The notes beneath the pieces were generated by a model. It saw only the letters and a program-made list of their open reading frames with translations, was not told the origin of the DNA and did not search any database. A stretch of 64,000 nucleotides of DNA from Embleya scabrispora (lineage in GTDB: Bacteria; Actinomycetota; Actinomycetes; Streptomycetales; Streptomycetaceae), in NCBI RefSeq assembly GCF_002024165.1, contig NZ_MWQN01000004.1:310001-374000 (forward strand), in the 5' to 3' direction. Positions within the stretch are counted from its first letter, which is position 1. Each line of letters opens with the position of its first letter. Shown one piece after another: positions 1 through 8,054 of the stretch. A program made the position numbers and the translations under genes.

Positions 1-113
1 GGGCCGCGGCAAGGGCCGGTACCGCGTTGACGGTGCTCGTGGTCTACGCCCTCCTGCTGCTGGCGGTCCTGGCCGTGGTGGTCGTCATCGTCGTCGCGGT
101 CGCCCGCGACTGA
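1..113 (+). CDS. C-terminal end of a membrane protein (partial)
   Basis: Only the last ~36 codons of a gene that begins before the window are present, ending in TGA at 111-113. They encode an almost uninterrupted run of Leu, Val, Ile and Ala ending in Ala-Arg-Asp, so the protein finishes with a transmembrane helix and a very short charged tail. Nothing in the fragment identifies a family. Confidence 0.5.
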   Translation, partial: AAARAGTALTVLVVYALLLLAVLAVVVVIVVAVARD

Positions 114-253
114 GGCCGGAGGAGGGCCGGCGCCGCCACGGCGGTCTGCCCAAGCCCCCGGGATGGCGTGCGATCGGTTGCCGGATGACGGATGGCGTGG
201 TGGGTCTTGTCAAGGGGTCATCAAAGGGATTCGAACAGCGAGTTGGTTGAATC

Positions 254-283
254 TTGACAGAGACTTGCCCACCTCCACATACT
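254..283 (+). promoter_or_regulatory. Predicted housekeeping-sigma promoter
   Basis: A perfect -35 box TTGACA (254-259) is followed after 18 bases by CATACT (278-283), a good -10 box. It points toward the lyase gene at 454. Short inverted elements TACTAC (near 280) and GTAGTA (near 310) flank the likely transcription start and could be an operator. Position and spacing are read from sequence; activity is inferred. Confidence 0.5.
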
Positions 284-453
284 ACGGAGCGAAGTCCTTC
301 CGTCACATGTAGTAGTTGACAAGGTTTTCGCCTGCCGGCATGTCACGTCGTCCGTCTCGGCGTGGGCCGTGTCGCGCCGGGCCGAAGGCCTCGACTGCAC
401 GCTCTCGCGTACCCGTCGCGGCGGAAGGACTCGCTCTCGATTTCGGAGGAACC

Positions 454-1317
454 GTGACTTACGGCAGCGCCCTGCGCGAAGAGATCTCCCGTCCCCGAAC
501 GACGCCTCTCATCGGCATCTACGACATGTACTCCGCATCCATTGCGGCGCAGCACTACGGAGGCTTCTTCGTCTCCGGTTTCGGCTTCGCCGCGTCCCAC
601 TACGGGTTGCCCGACATCGGTTTCATCGCCTGGCCCGACATGGTGCACTTCGCCGAGCGCCTACGGCTGGCCTTCCCTCGGCACCACCTGCTCGTGGACA
701 TCGACGACGGTTACGTCGATCCCGAGGTCGCCTGCCACGTCGTCCAGCAGCTCGAACGGGCCGGCGCTTCCGGAGTCATCCTGGAGGATCAGCAACGTCC
801 GCGCCGTTGCGGTCACGCGGACGGCAAGCAAGTGCTGCCGCTGGACGACTACTTGACGAAACTGAATTTGGTTCTCGAATCGCGTACCGACCTGCTCGTC
901 GTGGCACGTACGGACGCGACGGAGGAGAAGGAGATCCTGCGCCGCGCCGCCGCGCTCGCGGAGACCGATGCCGACGTGGTTTTGGTGGACGGGGTCCGCA
1001 GCATCGAGTGGATCAGCCGAATCCGGGCCGTGATCGGCGACAAACCGTTGTTGTTCAACCAGATCGCGGGCGGCAAGTCACCACGGCTCTCGCTGACCGA
1101 GCTGACCGAACTGGACGTGGACGTCGCGATCTACAGCACGCCGTGCCTGTTCGCGGCGCACAGCGCCATCGACGCCGCGCTCGCCGACCTCGCCTTCGCC
1201 GACGGGCGGCTCCCGCAGGTGAACGAGGGTGCCGGCATCGGTGTCCGCGAGTCGACCGAGCTGTTGGAGAAGAACATCAGCCGCCACCACTCGGCCCGGG
1301 ACGCGGTTTCGGTGTGA
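454..1317 (+). CDS. PEP mutase / isocitrate lyase superfamily enzyme
   Basis: A 287-residue protein of the phosphoenolpyruvate mutase/isocitrate lyase superfamily. These are TIM-barrel enzymes that cleave or form C-C or P-C bonds in 2-oxo acid substrates using Mg2+. Family hallmarks are visible: an acidic DIDDGY segment near residue 90, GVILEDQ followed by the active-site loop RRCGH near 110-120, VARTDA near 150 and FNQIAGGKSP near 200. The CGH loop with Cys is as in 2-methylisocitrate lyase and related lyases. I chose GTG 454 because GGAGGA lies 4 bases upstream and the segment 5' of it does not look like family sequence. The open frame extends back to a TTG at 316. Substrate is unknown; phosphonate genes are not nearby, so a lyase or oxaloacetate-hydrolase role is likelier than mutase. 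Confidence 0.85.
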   Translation: MTYGSALREEISRPRTTPLIGIYDMYSASIAAQHYGGFFVSGFGFAASHYGLPDIGFIAWPDMVHFAERLRLAFPRHHLLVDIDDGYVDPEVACHVVQQLERAGASGVILEDQQRPRRCGHADGKQVLPLDDYLTKLNLVLESRTDLLVVARTDATEEKEILRRAAALAETDADVVLVDGVRSIEWISRIRAVIGDKPLLFNQIAGGKSPRLSLTELTELDVDVAIYSTPCLFAAHSAIDAALADLAFADGRLPQVNEGAGIGVRESTELLEKNISRHHSARDAVSV

Positions 1318-1402
1318 CCGTGCCGATCTGGTCGCCCACCCGTGCGACCACCCACGGCCACCACCGCCGGCTGCCTCTCCCCCGACGAGGAGCCCCAAGC
1401 AC

Positions 1403-1669
1403 GTGCGAGCTCTGAACACTCTCACCGTCACCACACTCGCGGCCGGCCTGCTGTACGCGGCAAGTCCAGGGGCATCGGCTGCGGCCGCCATCGCGGGAGG
1501 ACCGGCGACCGCACCCGCGGCCCCGTCCGCCCCGGTCGTGCAACTCGCGCCCACCGTGGCGGTGTTGCCGGTCGGCACGTTCAAACCCGATTCGGTGCTG
1601 GAGATCGATCGATCACTCGACGCGGCGACCGGCGGCGTCGTCGGCAGCGACCTCGAAGGAGGGGACTGA
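1403..1669 (+). CDS. Small secreted or membrane-anchored peptide, unknown
   Basis: An 88-residue open frame starting at GTG 1403 with GAGGAG about 11 bases upstream. The N-terminus (Arg, then a hydrophobic run, then Ala-Ser-Pro-Gly-Ala-Ser-Ala) reads as a signal peptide. The mature part is rich in Ala, Pro and Val and ends in an acidic Asp/Glu/Gly tail. No family is recognised. It lies between the lyase and the symporter on the same strand, 85 bases after the lyase stop, so it may be co-transcribed with them. Coding status rests on the signal-like N-terminus and the ribosome-binding site only. Confidence 0.5.
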   Translation: MRALNTLTVTTLAAGLLYAASPGASAAAAIAGGPATAPAAPSAPVVQLAPTVAVLPVGTFKPDSVLEIDRSLDAATGGVVGSDLEGGD

Positions 1670-1765
1670 GTCCGGCGGCGGTCGAGCGGTTCGCTCCCGA
1701 CTCGGCCGCCGCCTCCGGCCCGACCCCCGTACCACCCACGCCCCACCACAGCACCGAAGGAAGCC

Positions 1766-2881
1766 ATGCAGGACGACACGCCCGGCCACCGTTCCCGGCT
1801 CCTCGGGGCAATGCGGCGACTGCCGATCGATCCCTACATCGCGGCCCTCCTCGGCACCGTCGCCCTGGCCGCGGTCCTGCCCGCTCGGGGTCACGCGGCC
1901 TCGACATTCGGCGTCGGCGCGGACGTGGCCGTCGGGCTCCTCTTCTTCCTCTACGGCGCACGACTGTCCACCGGCGAAGCGGTGGCCGGACTCCGCCACT
2001 GGCGGCTCCATCTCACCATCGTCTGCTGCACGTTCGTCGTCTTTCCCGCTTTCGGGCTGGCCGCCTCGGGTCTGGTTCCACAGGTTCTCACCCGGGACCT
2101 GTACGTCGGACTGCTGTTCCTGTGTGTCGTCCCGTCCACCGTGCAGTCCTCGATCGCGCTGACGTCCGTCGCGCGCGGAAACGTGCCGGCGGCGATCTGC
2201 GCCGGTACGTACTCCAGCCTGCTCGGCATGCTCGCGACGCCGTTGCTCGCCGCGTGGTTGATCGGCTCGCGCGTGGACGTCTCCGCCTCCGGACTGATCT
2301 CCATCGGCACGCAACTGCTCGCGCCGTTCCTTGCCGGTCAACTTCTGCGCCCCTGGCTGGGCGCGTTCGTCACTCGTCACAAGAGGTGGCTCGGGCTCGT
2401 CGACCGCGGTTCGATTCTGCTCGTCGTGTACTGCGCGTTCAGTGCCGGAATGGTCCAAGGCGTCTGGCAGCAGGTCACGCCGGCACGGCTGGCGGCACTG
2501 TTCGCGGTGACCGCCGCGCTGCTGGGCGCCACGCTCGGCTTGACGGCGACATTGTCCCGACGCCTGGGCTTCGCGGTCGAGGACCGGATCGCCATCGTAT
2601 TCGGCGGCGCCACCAAGAGCCTGGCCGCGGGCCTGCCGATGGCGGCGGTCCTGTTCGGCGCCCACGCCGGGACGACGATCCTGCCGCTGATGCTGTATCA
2701 CCAACTGCAACTGATCGTCTGCTCCGTACTCTCGGGCCGCTGGGCACAACGCCCGGACGACGTCCGCGACTTCGGCCACGTCCCGGCCCCGCCGACGCCC
2801 TGCGCCGCCGAGGCGACCGCGGTTCCCGTCGGGGACGACAACCGGCCTCGAGCCGGCGATCTCGCGCCCGAACACCCCTGA
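1766..2881 (+). CDS. Bile acid:sodium symporter-like membrane carrier
   Basis: A 371-residue polytopic membrane protein of the SBF-like group (bile acid:sodium symporter superfamily, YfeH type). About ten hydrophobic segments run from residue ~20 to ~330. A VPSTVQSSIALTS segment near residue 130 is the broken, polar helix characteristic of the family, and FGGATKSLAAGLP near 285 is the second such segment. Bacterial members move organic anions with Na+ or H+; the substrate here is unknown. ATG 1766 is preceded by GAAGGA. It follows the lyase and small secreted ORF on the same strand, so it might import or export the lyase substrate. A strong hairpin follows the gene at 2955-2978. Confidence 0.85.
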   Translation: MQDDTPGHRSRLLGAMRRLPIDPYIAALLGTVALAAVLPARGHAASTFGVGADVAVGLLFFLYGARLSTGEAVAGLRHWRLHLTIVCCTFVVFPAFGLAASGLVPQVLTRDLYVGLLFLCVVPSTVQSSIALTSVARGNVPAAICAGTYSSLLGMLATPLLAAWLIGSRVDVSASGLISIGTQLLAPFLAGQLLRPWLGAFVTRHKRWLGLVDRGSILLVVYCAFSAGMVQGVWQQVTPARLAALFAVTAALLGATLGLTATLSRRLGFAVEDRIAIVFGGATKSLAAGLPMAAVLFGAHAGTTILPLMLYHQLQLIVCSVLSGRWAQRPDDVRDFGHVPAPPTPCAAEATAVPVGDDNRPRAGDLAPEHP

Positions 2882-2954
2882 GCCCCATCGCCGAGCCCCT
2901 TCTCGAGAGCCGGCCCACACGTCGGTCAGACCCACGGGGGTCCCCTGTGGGCCT

Positions 2955-2978
2955 GCCACCGACATCCGTGTCGGTGGC
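2955..2978. terminator. Bidirectional hairpin terminator with UNCG-type loop
   Basis: Perfect 10-bp inverted repeat GCCACCGACA / TGTCGGTGGC with a four-base TCCG loop. As RNA this is a UNCG tetraloop, an exceptionally stable cap. It lies between two converging genes (symporter ending 2881, MocR regulator ending 3045). A weaker imperfect hairpin (CCCACGGGG / CCCCTGTGGG) lies just before it near 2932-2952. There is no long U tract, which is usual for high-GC actinobacteria. Confidence 0.7.
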
Positions 2979-3044
2979 GTCGCCGGCAGCATGCCATGGG
3001 AGATGCCGTATCGCAGGCGGTGTCGCAGGATGACGGCCGTAGGG

Positions 3045-4475
3045 TCAGCCCTGCCCGGTGAACGCCCGGTGCAACCGCTCGACGCCCTCGACCAATTGCT
3101 CCGGGCCCTCGGGGTAGGAGTAGGCGACGCGCAGATACGGAGCCGGCGGCTCTGCGGTGAAGTACGCCGGTCCCGGCGTCACCGCGACACCGGCGCGCAG
3201 CGCGGCGGAGGTCAACGCCGTCACGTCCTGCCCGTGGGGCAGCCGCAACCAGAAGTGGTAGCCGCCGTAGGGCAGTCGGTCCGGTAGCAGTTCCGGCAGC
3301 CGCCGCTCCAGCGCGCCCGCCAGCACTCGGCGCCGATCGCGCAGCGCCGCGCTCAGCGTGCGCAGGTGTTGCGGCCAGGCCGGCGCGCCGACCAGTTGCA
3401 GGGCGGCCTCTTGGAGGGGGCGCGGAACGAAGAAGCTGTCCACCGTCTGGACGGCGCGCAGCCGCTCGAAGGCCGGGCCGTGTGCGGTCAGGGCGGCGAC
3501 GCGCAGGCTGGGTGAGGTGGGCTTGGTCAGCGAACGGATGTGCACCACCACGCCGTTGGGATCGTCTGCGGCCAGCGGCGCGGGCAGCGGCGGCGCGTCC
3601 GCGTGCACGAGTCGGCGGGAGAAGTCGTCCTCCACCACGAACGCGCCCGCCGTGTGCGCGATGTGCCGCACCTCGGCGCGGCGGGCGACGGACAGCACCG
3701 TGCCGGTCGGGTTCTGGAACACCGGCTGGCAGACGAACGCCCGGGCCCGGGTGGCCGCGAACGCGTCGGCGAGCAGGTCGGTGCGTACGCCGTCGCCGTC
3801 CATCGGCACCGGCACCGGGCGCAGCCCGGCGGCCTGGGCAACGGCCAGTACGCCGGGGTAGGTCGGCGATTCGACCAGCACCGGCGAGCCGGGTGCGACG
3901 AGCGAACGCAGCGCCGTGGTCAGGGCGTTCTGGCCGCCGGCGGTGATCAGCACATCCGACGTGGCCACCGTGCCGCCGATGTCGCGGGCGAACCACGCGC
4001 GCAGTTCCGGCAGGCCCTCCAGCGGCGGACGCTCCCACGCGCCCGGGCGGCGGCCGGCGCGCGCGAGGGCGGCGGCGAGCGCGCGTTCGGGTTGGAGGGA
4101 GGCGTGAAGGTAGCCGCTGTTGAGGTCGACGACCTCGGCCGGGGCCACGACGAGCGAGGACAGGACGCCGGATGCGTCCGGGCTGCGCTGCGGCGGCAGG
4201 CCCGGTTCCGCACTGAGCGCGACCTCCTGCCACGAGGTGTCGCCGGTCGGCGCGAGCGGACGGCTCGGCGCGGCGCGGTAGACGCCGGCGCCGGGGCGGG
4301 AGACCACGAGTCCCTCGGCGGCGAGCGCGGCGATCGCGCGGGACACCGTCACCGGGCTGACTCGATGGTGCTCCACCAGGAAGCGACTGGACGGCAGCTT
4401 TTCGCCGGGTGAGTAGCGGTTCAGCTCCCGACGCAGGATGGCCACAAGATCGACGGGGCCGCTACTCTGGTTCAT
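3045..4475 (-). CDS. MocR-family regulator (GntR HTH + aminotransferase-like)
   Basis: A 476-residue MocR/PdxR-type transcription factor. A GntR winged helix-turn-helix (residues ~8-75, with PSSRFLVEHHRVSPVTVSRA) is fused to a type I PLP-dependent aminotransferase-like domain (~110-470). The SLTKPTSPSLRV segment near residue 317 carries the Lys expected to bind PLP, and FQNPTG near 235 is a family signature. Such proteins sense PLP or amino-acid ligands and usually control a divergent gene. Here that gene is the DMT-family carrier at 4474, whose ATG overlaps this one. The open frame extends upstream to 4847, but the extension only mirrors the carrier gene. Its start, ATG at 4475, has no Shine-Dalgarno but has TATCTT 8 bases upstream, so the mRNA is probably leaderless. 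Confidence 0.88.
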   Translation of the reverse strand: MNQSSGPVDLVAILRRELNRYSPGEKLPSSRFLVEHHRVSPVTVSRAIAALAAEGLVVSRPGAGVYRAAPSRPLAPTGDTSWQEVALSAEPGLPPQRSPDASGVLSSLVVAPAEVVDLNSGYLHASLQPERALAAALARAGRRPGAWERPPLEGLPELRAWFARDIGGTVATSDVLITAGGQNALTTALRSLVAPGSPVLVESPTYPGVLAVAQAAGLRPVPVPMDGDGVRTDLLADAFAATRARAFVCQPVFQNPTGTVLSVARRAEVRHIAHTAGAFVVEDDFSRRLVHADAPPLPAPLAADDPNGVVVHIRSLTKPTSPSLRVAALTAHGPAFERLRAVQTVDSFFVPRPLQEAALQLVGAPAWPQHLRTLSAALRDRRRVLAGALERRLPELLPDRLPYGGYHFWLRLPHGQDVTALTSAALRAGVAVTPGPAYFTAEPPAPYLRVAYSYPEGPEQLVEGVERLHRAFTGQG

Positions 4476-4496
4476 GACAGCACAAGATAGCGCTAT
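4463..4496. promoter_or_regulatory. Face-to-face leaderless promoters and operator palindrome
   Basis: The two start codons share the tetramer CATG at 4473-4476. For the plus-strand carrier, TACTCT (4463-4468) sits 5 bases before the ATG. For the minus-strand regulator, TATCTT (complement of 4485-4490) sits 8-9 bases before its ATG. Each -10 therefore lies inside the other gene's first codons. The perfect palindrome ATAGCGCTAT at 4487-4496 overlaps the regulator's own promoter and is the best candidate for its binding site. Sequence elements are observed; leaderless initiation and autoregulation are inferred. Confidence 0.55.
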
Positions 4497-5382
4497 TCGG
4501 CCGGTGCCGATAGCGATCGGCGGCACCGCCCTCGCCGCGCTCGCGATCGTGACCTTCTCGCTCAGCTTCCCGGCGACCGTGTGGGCCTTGGACGGCTTCG
4601 GCCCCTGGACCGTCACCGGGCTGCGCGGGCTGCTCGCGGCGCTGTTCGCCGGAGCGGGCCTGCTGGCGGTGCGGGCTCCGCTGCCCGCGCGGGCGGACCG
4701 GCCCGGGTTGGCCGTGATCGCCGTGGGCTGCGTACTCGGCTGGCCGCTGCTCACCACGCTCGCGCTGCAGACTTCGTCCACGGCGCACTCGGCGGTGGTG
4801 GTCGGTCTGCTGCCCCTGGCCACCACGGTCTGCGCGGTGCTGCGCACCGGTGAACGGCCGAGTCGGACCTTCTGGGCGGCGTCGGTCGCGGGCGCCGCCG
4901 CGGTGTTCGCGTTCGCCGTGCAACAGAGCAGCGGTGGTGTCGGCCTCGCGGACGTATACCTGTTCGGCGCACTGGTGTTGTGTGCTGCCGGCTACGCCGA
5001 GGGCGGCCGACTGGCTCGGCACATGCCCGGATGGCAGGTGATCGCCTGGGGCGTGGTGCTCGCGGCGCCGGCCACCGCGCTGATCTCGGTACTGGGACTG
5101 GCCACCGAGCCGGTCCACCTCGATGCCCGAAGTGCGGGCGGGCTGGTCTATCTGGCGGCGGTGTCCCAGTTCCTGGGCTTCGTCGGTTGGTATCGGGGGA
5201 TGGCGGTGATCGGCGTATCGGCGGCCAGCCAACTGCAGTTGGGCCAGCCGCTGTTGACGTTGGTCTGGGCGGTGCTGATCCTGGGCGAGACGTTGTCGCC
5301 CGCGATGCCGATCGCCGCATTCGCCGTGCTCGGCTGCATCGTGCTGACCCAGCGCACCAGGTCGGCACCCACCCGAACCTGA
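4474..5382 (+). CDS. EamA/DMT-family metabolite exporter
   Basis: A 302-residue drug/metabolite transporter superfamily protein with two EamA repeats of about five transmembrane helices each. The second repeat contains the typical VSQFLGFVGWYRGMAVIGVS and QPLLTLVWAVLILGE stretches near residues 230-275. Relatives export amino acids, their derivatives or vitamins. Pairing with a MocR regulator is a recurrent arrangement, in which the regulator's PLP domain senses an amino-acid-like effector. I prefer ATG 4474 over the in-frame ATG at 4438 because the latter would place the start deep inside the divergent regulator gene. Substrate unknown. Confidence 0.85.
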   Translation: MTAQDSAIRPVPIAIGGTALAALAIVTFSLSFPATVWALDGFGPWTVTGLRGLLAALFAGAGLLAVRAPLPARADRPGLAVIAVGCVLGWPLLTTLALQTSSTAHSAVVVGLLPLATTVCAVLRTGERPSRTFWAASVAGAAAVFAFAVQQSSGGVGLADVYLFGALVLCAAGYAEGGRLARHMPGWQVIAWGVVLAAPATALISVLGLATEPVHLDARSAGGLVYLAAVSQFLGFVGWYRGMAVIGVSAASQLQLGQPLLTLVWAVLILGETLSPAMPIAAFAVLGCIVLTQRTRSAPTRT

Positions 5383-5384
5383 CC

Positions 5385-5396
5385 CGTGTCGACACG
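5385..5396. repeat. 12-bp perfect palindrome after the DMT gene
   Basis: CGTGTCGACACG is a perfect palindrome without a loop, 3 bases after the DMT stop codon and within the 151-bp gap between two converging genes. With no loop it is a poor hairpin; it could be a protein-binding site or chance. Nothing else notable is seen in this gap. Confidence 0.3.
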
Positions 5397-5533
5397 AACC
5401 CCGCTTCAGGAGGGGTGAGTTCGGCGGAGGTGGCCGCCGGACAGCGACATGCGGCTTGCCACGCGAAACCTCCTCGGGCGACCACCGGCATCGGGGAGTG
5501 GTTCGCACGCTTCGTTTCTCCGGGACAGGCAAA

Positions 5534-7060
5534 CTACCGGCGGGTGTCGTCGGTCAAATGCCGTGATCGGGACAGGCGTCGCAGCGCATCGCCGATGGTC
5601 GCGATGCCCTCGCCGATTTCGGTGGGCGTACGCGCGGCGTAGCCGAGGACCAGGCCCGGTCGGGTCGGGCGTTGGCTGTGCCAGGACAGCGGCTGCACCT
5701 TCACGCCGCACGCGAGTGCCGCGGCGGCGAGGTCGACGTCGGCGAACCCGGCATCGAAGGTGATCGTCAGGTGCAGGCCGGCCGCCGCGCCGTGGACGGC
5801 GGCGCCCGGGAGGTGGGTTCCGATCGCGTCGATCATGGCGTCCCGGCGGCGGCGGTGCCGGGGGCGGAGGAACCGCAACTGGCGTTCCATGCCGCCCGAT
5901 TCCATCAGTTCGGCCAGGACCAGTTGGGGCAGTACGGCGTTGCCGAGGTCGGCGAAGCGTTTGGCGTCCACGAGGGCGTCCCGGTACTTCGGGGGTGCGA
6001 GCACCCATCCCACCCGCAGCGCGGGGGCGAGCAGTTTGGACACGCTGCCCGCGTAGCAGACGTGCTCCGCGAGCATCGACCGCAGGGCGGGAACGGGAGG
6101 CCGGTCGTAGCGGTGTTCGGCGTCGTAGTCGTCCTCGATGATCAGTCCGCCCTCCGTGTCGGCCCAGCGCATCAGGTCGCGGCGTCGTTCACCGCCGAGC
6201 ACCACTCCGGTCGGGAACTGATGGGCGGGGGTCAGGAGGACGACCGGAGCGCCCTGGGCGCGCAGCGCGTCGACCCGGATTCCGTCGGCGTCGACGGGGA
6301 TCGGCGGAGCCTCCAGGTGCCAGTGGTTCAGATGTTGGCGGGCTCCGAGCGATCCGGGGTCCTCGACGGCGACTTCGCGGATCCCGTCGTCGCGGAGCAC
6401 CTGGGCGAGCAGGCCGAAGGCCTGGGCGGTTCCGGCGACGATGACGACCTGGTCCGGGTCCGCCCGGATCCCACGATTGCGGGCCAGCCAGTTCGCGACG
6501 GCGTGCCGCAGCGCCGGTGTGCCGCGAGGGTCCCCGTATCCGAAGTCGGACGGCGCGAGGCCGCCGACCACGGTGCGTTCGGCACGCAGCCACGCCGTTC
6601 GCGGAAACGCCGCCAGGTCGGGCATACCGGGTGTCAGGTCGATGCGAGCCGGCGCCGCGCGCAACGCGTCGTAGACGTCCGCGCCCGGAGCGGCGACGAA
6701 CAGTGCGCTCGTCGACGGTGGGTCGACGGTCTCGCGCGGCCCCCCTGCCGCCGGCGCCGACACGGGAGCGGCCACCACGACCGTTCCGCCACGTCCGCGC
6801 CCGGCGACGTGTCCGTCCTCGATCAGCCGGTGGTACGCCTCGGTGACCACGCCACGGGAGACGCGGAGTTCGCCGGCCAGGACCCGAGTGGCCGGCAACC
6901 TGCTTCCGACCGGCAGCCGGCCGTCAGAGATCGCGAGCCGCAGTCGCCGCGCCAGCCAATCGGACAGCCCGCCCGCCGGCGCGTCGCCGACGTTCAACTG
7001 AAGGAAGTCCGACCCCGATGTTTTGGACCGGTCGGCAACGTCGCCATTGGACCTGTTCAT
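5534..7060 (-). CDS. Second MocR-family regulator
   Basis: A 508-residue MocR-type regulator, not closely similar to the one at 3045. Residues ~30-100 form the GntR helix-turn-helix (GSRLPATRVLAGELRVSRG). From ~140 on is the PLP-dependent aminotransferase-like domain, with TPAHQFPTG near 255, IIEDDYDAE near 290 and YAGSVSKLLAPALRVG near 335 giving the PLP Lys. Start ATG 7060 is chosen over the longer frame to 7156. TACATT lies 6 bases upstream of it on the minus strand and no Shine-Dalgarno is present, so a leaderless transcript is likely. It is divergent from the methyltransferase at 7089 with only 28 bases between them; TTGGACC repeats there probably form its operator. Confidence 0.87.
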   Translation of the reverse strand: MNRSNGDVADRSKTSGSDFLQLNVGDAPAGGLSDWLARRLRLAISDGRLPVGSRLPATRVLAGELRVSRGVVTEAYHRLIEDGHVAGRGRGGTVVVAAPVSAPAAGGPRETVDPPSTSALFVAAPGADVYDALRAAPARIDLTPGMPDLAAFPRTAWLRAERTVVGGLAPSDFGYGDPRGTPALRHAVANWLARNRGIRADPDQVVIVAGTAQAFGLLAQVLRDDGIREVAVEDPGSLGARQHLNHWHLEAPPIPVDADGIRVDALRAQGAPVVLLTPAHQFPTGVVLGGERRRDLMRWADTEGGLIIEDDYDAEHRYDRPPVPALRSMLAEHVCYAGSVSKLLAPALRVGWVLAPPKYRDALVDAKRFADLGNAVLPQLVLAELMESGGMERQLRFLRPRHRRRRDAMIDAIGTHLPGAAVHGAAAGLHLTITFDAGFADVDLAAAALACGVKVQPLSWHSQRPTRPGLVLGYAARTPTEIGEGIATIGDALRRLSRSRHLTDDTRR

Positions 7061-7068
7061 CGGACCAA
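7023..7068. promoter_or_regulatory. TTGGACC repeats, candidate MocR2 operator
   Basis: TTGGACC occurs at 7023-7029 and again at 7047-7053. An inverted near-copy GGACCAA (complement TTGGTCC) lies at 7062-7068. The direct copies are 24 bp apart, a little over two helical turns. MocR regulators are known to bind direct repeats plus an inverted copy in the space shared with their divergent target, which fits. The last copy overlaps the regulator's own -10 (complement of 7065-7070). Confidence 0.5.
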
Positions 7069-7088
7069 TGTAACGCGAGGGTGAAGTC

Positions 7089-8054
7089 ATGAACATCGAT
7101 CCGGCCACCGCCCCTCCCACCGTCGACGCACGGTCCCCATCGCACCATCTCGCCACGCAGGCGCACGACGTGTGGGAGCGGGACGTGCCGAAGCCCGGCT
7201 ACGTGCACGGATACTCGCCGGTCGAGGCCCGCCGACTGAACGATCAGGCGGATACCCTGGCGGCCCTGCTGCACGCCGGCACCGTCTACCCGGCCGGCAG
7301 TCGCGTCCTCGAGGCCGGATGTGGGGTGGGGGCCCAGACCGCGCACCTGGCATCGGGCAGCCCAGGGGCGCACATCACGGCGGTGGACGTCTCCGAGGAC
7401 TCGCTCGCGCAGGCCCGCGCCCGCCTGGCGGCCCAGGCGCCCGGGGCCCGAGTGCGGTGGCGGTGTGCCGATCTGTACGAACTGCCCTTCCCAGACGCGA
7501 CGTTCGACCACGCGTTCGTGTGCTTCGTGCTGGAACACCTGAAGGACCCCGAGGGCGCGTTGGAGGAATTGCGGCGCGTACTGCGACCCGGCGGCACCGT
7601 CACCGTCATCGAAGGCGACCACGGATCGGCGTTCTTCCACCCCGACAGCGCCTACGCCCGCGCGGCGATCGACCGCCAGATCCAACTGCAATCCGCAGCC
7701 GGCGGAAACGCGCTGATCGGCCGACGGCTGGAGCCCCTGCTGTCCGCGGTCGGGTTCACCGATGTCGCGGTCCGCCCGTGCACGCTCTACGCCGACCGGT
7801 CCCGGCCCGGGTTGGTCGAAGGATTCACCCGCAACACCTTCATCGCCATGATCGAGGCCGTCCGCGACAACGCCCTGACGGCGGGTCTCACCACGCGGAC
7901 CGAATGGGACCGCGGCATCGTCGACCTGTACCGCACGGCGGAGCCCGGCGGGACCTTCCACTACACGTTCTTCAAGGCGGTCGCCGTGAATCCGGGCTCG
8001 CCCACCGACGCGCAAGCCGCCGCGTCGCGTTCGAGGACCGCCTCATGTGGGTGA
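7089..8054 (+). CDS. Class I SAM-dependent methyltransferase
   Basis: A 321-residue methyltransferase. The N-terminal ~60 residues precede a Rossmann-like SAM domain with motif I VLEAGCGVGAQT (near residue 75), an acidic ribose contact in AVDVSE (~100) and LPFPDATFDHAFVCFVLEHL (~135-155), typical of small-molecule methyltransferases of the ubiE/menaquinone-like group. The C-terminal segment (~200-300) probably shapes the acceptor site. GAGGGTGAA lies just upstream of ATG 7089. It is divergent from, and presumably controlled by, the MocR regulator at 5534. Its stop overlaps the start of a small His-rich ORF by 10 bases. Acceptor substrate is unknown. Confidence 0.85.
   Translation: MNIDPATAPPTVDARSPSHHLATQAHDVWERDVPKPGYVHGYSPVEARRLNDQADTLAALLHAGTVYPAGSRVLEAGCGVGAQTAHLASGSPGAHITAVDVSEDSLAQARARLAAQAPGARVRWRCADLYELPFPDATFDHAFVCFVLEHLKDPEGALEELRRVLRPGGTVTVIEGDHGSAFFHPDSAYARAAIDRQIQLQSAAGGNALIGRRLEPLLSAVGFTDVAVRPCTLYADRSRPGLVEGFTRNTFIAMIEAVRDNALTAGLTTRTEWDRGIVDLYRTAEPGGTFHYTFFKAVAVNPGSPTDAQAAASRSRTASCG

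Noticed and set aside
4476-4847. N-terminal extension of the first MocR gene to 4847
   Set aside because: It is entirely antisense to the DMT transporter coding sequence, and the GntR domain begins normally at the Met at 4475.
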